DNA of 64,000 nt, taken from positions 1 to 64,000 of the forward strand of contig NZ_JAHBGI010000003.1 of NCBI RefSeq assembly GCF_018500185.1, written 5' to 3'. The number at the start of each line of letters is the position of its first letter. The first letter of the stretch is position 1. Under the pieces are notes generated by a model. It did not search any database. It worked only from the letters and a program-made list of their open reading frames with translations, and had not been told where the DNA came from. Positions 61,225-64,000 of this stretch are shown here, in pieces. Source of the stretch: Litoribacter ruber. Lineage in GTDB: Bacteria > Bacteroidota > Bacteroidia > Cytophagales > Cyclobacteriaceae. A program made the translations under genes and the position numbers.

Positions 61225-61925
61225 AATTGGATTCTGTCCATCCCTAAAACCAAAAGTGCGGTAAAGATCGCCAGCCCAAAGCTCATCAGAGTCCCTATCA
61301 GGATGTACTCTGTAAGCTTTCTGTCTTTGGATTCCTTAAGATCCCCAAAACGGAAAACAGATTTGGCGGTCAACAGAAATCCGACAGCCTCCCATCTTCC
61401 GCTGATCACAAAGACAAAAACAAACAAGCGCTCCAAGATCCCAATGTATTTCCCTGCATTGGTAAGCGATTCATTTTCCCCGTCAAATAAGTTTTGGGAC
61501 CATTTGGACATCAATACCTGTATGATGATTCCCGACGCTACTGTTAAGAACAGGATAGCCGTAAGGTAAAGCCAGACCAAGTGATTTTCCCAGAAAGGAA
61601 ATATGGTCATGCCAGAAAAGTACATTCCCACGCCAAAAATCACTGTTAGATGGAGTAATTGATCTCCTAAAAACCATGCGGGCTTGTTTTGGGGAGTTTG
61701 AGCGTAGAGTTTTATTACATCAATCAAATAATGACTTCCTGCAATGAGCAAAGCTATTTGCCAATTCCATAAAAATAAAAACACCAATACTCCGTGAAGA
61801 ACAACATGGAGGTAGAGAAACATGCTGCCGGCCTTTTTATCTTCCTTGCTTTTGATCCAGCCCGTAGGCTGTAAAAGAAAATCACCTATGAGGTGAGCCA
61901 AAATCATTTTTATAAAAATAATCAT
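61221..61925 (-). CDS. DUF3307 polytopic membrane protein, SatD partner
   Basis: 234 residues, roughly seven membrane helices (for example MILAHLIGDFLLQP at the start and the C-terminal LIGTLMSFGLAIFTALLVLG). AHLIGDFLLQPTGWI with HVVLHG is the conserved pattern of DUF3307, with His and Asp within membrane segments. The stop of satD and this ATG overlap by four bases (ATGA), so both are translated from one mRNA. A transport or effector role is possible but not established. The stop also overlaps the convergent plug-domain gene by four bases. Confidence 0.88.
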   Translation of the reverse strand: MIIFIKMILAHLIGDFLLQPTGWIKSKEDKKAGSMFLYLHVVLHGVLVFLFLWNWQIALLIAGSHYLIDVIKLYAQTPQNKPAWFLGDQLLHLTVIFGVGMYFSGMTIFPFWENHLVWLYLTAILFLTVASGIIIQVLMSKWSQNLFDGENESLTNAGKYIGILERLFVFVFVISGRWEAVGFLLTAKSVFRFGDLKESKDRKLTEYILIGTLMSFGLAIFTALLVLGMDRIQF

Positions 61926-62554
61926 CCAATAAGCTTAGCCAATTTTTTCCTAAAAACCTGATCGATAGCCAAAATTTCATCCACATTAGATCTGCTCCAT
62001 CTGCCGCTTACTGAGTTTTGCTTGATATCCAGTTTTTTACCAATTTCCTGCTGAGTGATTTTTGGATTTTGCAAAACCAGCTGGACTAGCTCTGCTGAGG
62101 GGGCGGTCCATTTATCCATAAACAATCCTGCCAGTCTCAACATCAAATTTATATCCTGGTCAAACTCAGGCCATGAAGTTAGTAGCCCCAAATTGGTTTT
62201 ATCCTTTGCCAGTCTGTCAAATTTCTCACCTGCAAAAACAAATGCCTCGCCATTGCTTTCCGAAATCCTTTCGGCTTCAAATGTCTTTTTTCCTATACCG
62301 ATGGCCATACGAACATCCAGGTTTTTCCCCGTCTCTGTCTCCACAGACCGGATCAAAGCTTTGATCTGAAAAGCAGCCGTCAAAACATCCTGAACCTCCC
62401 CTATCTCCAGTTGAAAAAAATCACCCCACAGGATTTCCCAATCAGCATTTGCCCTACCCCACTCACTCAAAAGCTTCTTTAGCGGTTCCAGCCAGATGGC
62501 TTGGTTTTCTACCGCCCTACTATTTATAATATCCCCTTTAATTACTGCTATCAT
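61922..62554 (-). CDS. SatD-family protein: cyclase-like palm domain plus C-terminal HTH
   Basis: 210 residues. AVIKGDIINSR (3-13), EILWGDFFQLE (40-50), DVRMAIGIG (80-88) and NGEAFVFAGEKFDRL (101-115) occur in the order and spacing of class III nucleotide-cyclase motifs (metal Asp in strand 1, a GD hairpin, a G-I-G strand and an N/G-A-RL helix). The C-terminal KITQQEIGKKLDIKQNSVSG (165-184) is a helix-turn-helix. The family is known as SatD; its biochemistry is unclear. The cyclase-like reading is my inference from motif order. It heads a two-gene operon with the DUF3307 membrane protein, behind three 20-bp operator-like repeats. Confidence 0.87.
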   Translation of the reverse strand: MIAVIKGDIINSRAVENQAIWLEPLKKLLSEWGRANADWEILWGDFFQLEIGEVQDVLTAAFQIKALIRSVETETGKNLDVRMAIGIGKKTFEAERISESNGEAFVFAGEKFDRLAKDKTNLGLLTSWPEFDQDINLMLRLAGLFMDKWTAPSAELVQLVLQNPKITQQEIGKKLDIKQNSVSGRWSRSNVDEILAIDQVFRKKLAKLIG

Positions 62555-62584
62555 TCTTCTCCATTATTACAGGCATCTCCATAT

Positions 62585-62660
62585 TATCGCCTAATCAAAC
62601 GATAATCACAAATATCGTCTAAATAAACGATATTTTAAAATATCTCTCAAACAAACGATA
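62585..62660. promoter_or_regulatory. Three-copy operator-like array upstream of satD
   Basis: Three 20-bp copies (62585-62604, 62613-62632, 62641-62660) occur at an exact 28-bp period. Plus-strand copies share TATC(G)...AAACGATA: TATCGCCTAATCAAACGATA, TATCGTCTAAATAAACGATA and TATCTCTCAAACAAACGATA. The outer TATCG/CGATA arms are palindromic and copy 3 lacks the G. The nearest copy ends 31 bp before the satD ATG. The layout is that of a cooperative operator array, possibly bound by the HTH of SatD itself. Confidence 0.8.
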
Positions 62661-62793
62661 TACCACTAACTCATTATTAATTTAAATAGCTGAAAAATAA
62701 CAGCTTGAAACATTGATTTTCACGAGTTAGGATGAAGAGGAACGAAACCAATAAAGTCACCGTTTTGATAGCAGACTAATTCCGTACTGAATT

Positions 62794-63825
62794 TTGAGAA
62801 CAACCTTACCTATTTCGATTTTGGATCTGGCTATCCTCAAGGAGAATTTTGATGCCAGAGACGCTTACCGCAGGAGTTTGGAATTGGCCCAAAAGGCTGA
62901 AGACTGGGGATATAGCAGATTTTGGCTGGCCGAGCACCATAACATGCCCTACGTGGGCAGTTCCGCCCCAACGGTATTGATGGGGTATATTGCTCAGGGC
63001 ACAAAAAAAATCCGAATAGGCTCCGGGGGTATAATGCTTCCCAATCACAGCCCCTTGATCGTGGCTGAGCAAATCGGTGTTCTGGAATCGCTCTATCCTG
63101 ACAGAATAGACCTAGGACTGGGCAGAGCACCGGGCACAGACCAGAAAACGGCCTCAGTGCTACGAAGAGGGCGGGTGGAAACAATCCAGGAATTCCCTAA
63201 AGACCTCAGCGAGCTTCAGCAGTATTTTTCCAAATCCAATTTTGACAAATCGGTAAGGGCTTTTCCATCGGAAGGCCTCCACGTTCCTTTTTACATTTTA
63301 GGATCGAGCATGAGTAGTGCCGCGCTGGCCGCTGAAAGGGGACTCCCCTATGTGTTTGCCAGTCATTTTGCCCCCACATATTTCCTGCAAGCCACCAAAT
63401 ATTACAAAGATAACTTCCGTCCATCTCCTGACTGCCAAAGGCCATATGTAATCTCATGCGTGAATGTAATTGCCGCAGAAAATGAAGAGAAAGCGCACAG
63501 ATTGGCTACCTCTTTTTATCAGATGGCTTTGGGAATTGTCAGAGGAAAATCTTACCCTTTGCGTCCGCCAGTTAAGAGCATGCAAGACATTTGGACTCCC
63601 CAAGAAGCTGCTGCCATTCAAAATATGATGGCTTGCACCTTTATTGGCACCAAGGAAACTATAAAGGCGGAAATGGAAAGCTTTCTAGATCAGACTAAAG
63701 TCGATGAGATCATGGTCACTACCAACATTTATGATCATGAGGACCGGCTGAAGTCATTTGAACTAACCGCAGAAGTTTTTCAAAAAATAGCAAAAACAGC
63801 AGAGGTAGAAACATCAAGAGGGTAA
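62794..63825 (+). CDS. Luciferase-like (LLM) flavin-dependent oxidoreductase
   Basis: 343 residues. The only credible start is TTG 62794, because an in-frame stop lies two codons upstream and no ATG precedes the conserved PISILDLAILKENFDARDAY. LAQKAEDWGYSRFWLAEHHNMPYVGSSAPT, IRIGSGGIMLPNHSPLIVAEQ and LGLGRAPGTDQ are typical of the bacterial-luciferase-like group (YhbW type), usually FMN- or F420-dependent. The substrate is unknown. Confidence 0.9.
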   Translation: MRTTLPISILDLAILKENFDARDAYRRSLELAQKAEDWGYSRFWLAEHHNMPYVGSSAPTVLMGYIAQGTKKIRIGSGGIMLPNHSPLIVAEQIGVLESLYPDRIDLGLGRAPGTDQKTASVLRRGRVETIQEFPKDLSELQQYFSKSNFDKSVRAFPSEGLHVPFYILGSSMSSAALAAERGLPYVFASHFAPTYFLQATKYYKDNFRPSPDCQRPYVISCVNVIAAENEEKAHRLATSFYQMALGIVRGKSYPLRPPVKSMQDIWTPQEAAAIQNMMACTFIGTKETIKAEMESFLDQTKVDEIMVTTNIYDHEDRLKSFELTAEVFQKIAKTAEVETSRG

Positions 63826-63841
63826 CCCCCTTTTGATGTTT
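63809..63841 (+). terminator. Hairpin terminator overlapping the LLM gene end
   Basis: Arms AACATCAAGAGGG and CCCCTTTTGATGTT with a 4-nt loop; the stop codon lies in the loop. A T-rich tail (TTCCTTCTC) is weak. Confidence 0.55.
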
Positions 63842-63943
63842 CCTTCTCAACAGTGTCACGTCCTAATTTTTCTTGACAGGTTTTCTCTGAGGCTCTTTGG
63901 TTACTTTGCCATCCGACATCGGACATCCGACACCCCACACCGG

Positions 63944-64000
63944 TCATTCCTTCACAAACCTCTTCCTCACCACATTATTGCTGTTGTACATCTCTATCAC
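63944..64000 (-). CDS. C-terminal end of a probable T9SS-sorted protein (partial)
   Basis: The last 18 codons read VIEMYNSNNVVRKRFVKE and end at TGA (63944-63946). A tail with a YxSNNxVxRKxFVK pattern looks like the end of the type A C-terminal sorting domain used by type IX secretion in Bacteroidota. The rest lies beyond the window, so the product is unknown. Confidence 0.5.
   Translation of the reverse strand: MIEMYNSNNVVRKRFVKE

Noticed and set aside
62585-62660. CRISPR array reading of the three repeats
   Set aside because: Only three 20-bp copies separated by 8 bp, too short for spacers, with palindromic ends and no cas genes; operator sites fit better.

Overview
The window reads as chromosome from a member of the Bacteroidota, most likely order Cytophagales and close to Cyclobacteriaceae (Algoriphagus/Echinicola/Cyclobacterium-like). 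The evidence is a type IX secretion (gliding-type) C-terminal domain, giant MBG-repeat surface proteins, a TonB receptor/DUF4249 pair, a fused cytochrome cbb3 subunit CcoNO with a mono-haem CcoP, a spheroidene-monooxygenase-like CrtA, a histone H1-like Hc1 protein, and promoter-like elements of the TTTG / TAnnTTTG type. No rRNA, tRNA, IS element, prophage or CRISPR array was recognised.

Layout. 1-7300: two neighbouring paralogous giant secreted proteins with internal repeats, both on the minus strand; the first runs off the left edge. 7747-23089: a micro-oxic respiration region. On the minus strand lie an FNR-like regulator and the operon usp - ccoI - uncharacterised 601-residue protein, plus a beta-CASP nuclease-like protein. 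On the plus strand lie ccoS - ccoNO - ccoQ - ccoP - ccoG - ccoH - copper/SafE-like membrane protein - hemN. FNR-type boxes (TGAT-N4-ATCA) with matching geometry precede both the usp-ccoI operon and the cco operon, and a third box sits inside a 36-bp palindrome between ccoG and ccoH. 23231-27101: a small toxin-antitoxin pair and a TonB receptor/DUF4249 lipoprotein pair. 27299-40330: housekeeping genes (FAH-family hydrolase, M23 peptidase, peroxiredoxin, split transketolase, methyltransferase, class III aminotransferase, DnaB, Mpl, DEDD exonuclease, M48 peptidase). 40475-45154: a small glycan region (FkbM methyltransferase, a strikingly AT-rich glycosyltransferase, a WbsX-like protein, an ABC exporter). 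45329-56297: CrtA-like and GluQRS-like genes, an alcohol dehydrogenase, an S10 peptidase, a beta-propeller-like protein, a CapD/WbpM-type dehydratase, a GH13 amylase and class II aldolase. 56711-64000: an Hc1-like histone, a Zn/Cd P-type ATPase, a barrel-less TonB-plug protein, a satD/DUF3307 operon behind a three-copy operator array, a luciferase-like oxidoreductase, and the last codons of a probable T9SS cargo protein.

How the genes work together. The cbb3 region is coherent: CcoI supplies copper, CcoG/H/S assemble the oxidase, HemN makes haem without oxygen, and the FNR-like protein is the obvious candidate to bind the shared boxes. The uncharacterised 601-residue protein is the third gene of that regulated operon, so it probably has a low-oxygen role.

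The best candidate for an undescribed system is the two-gene satD-DUF3307 operon (61221-62554). SatD shows sequence landmarks resembling a nucleotide-cyclase-type palm fold followed by a C-terminal HTH. Its partner is a polytopic membrane protein. Three 20-bp near-palindromic repeats at an exact 28-bp period lie just upstream. Together these suggest a self-regulated nucleotide-sensing or signalling module; that reading is inference. Gene starts were re-chosen wherever the longest frame began with TTG/GTG and a better ATG was available.
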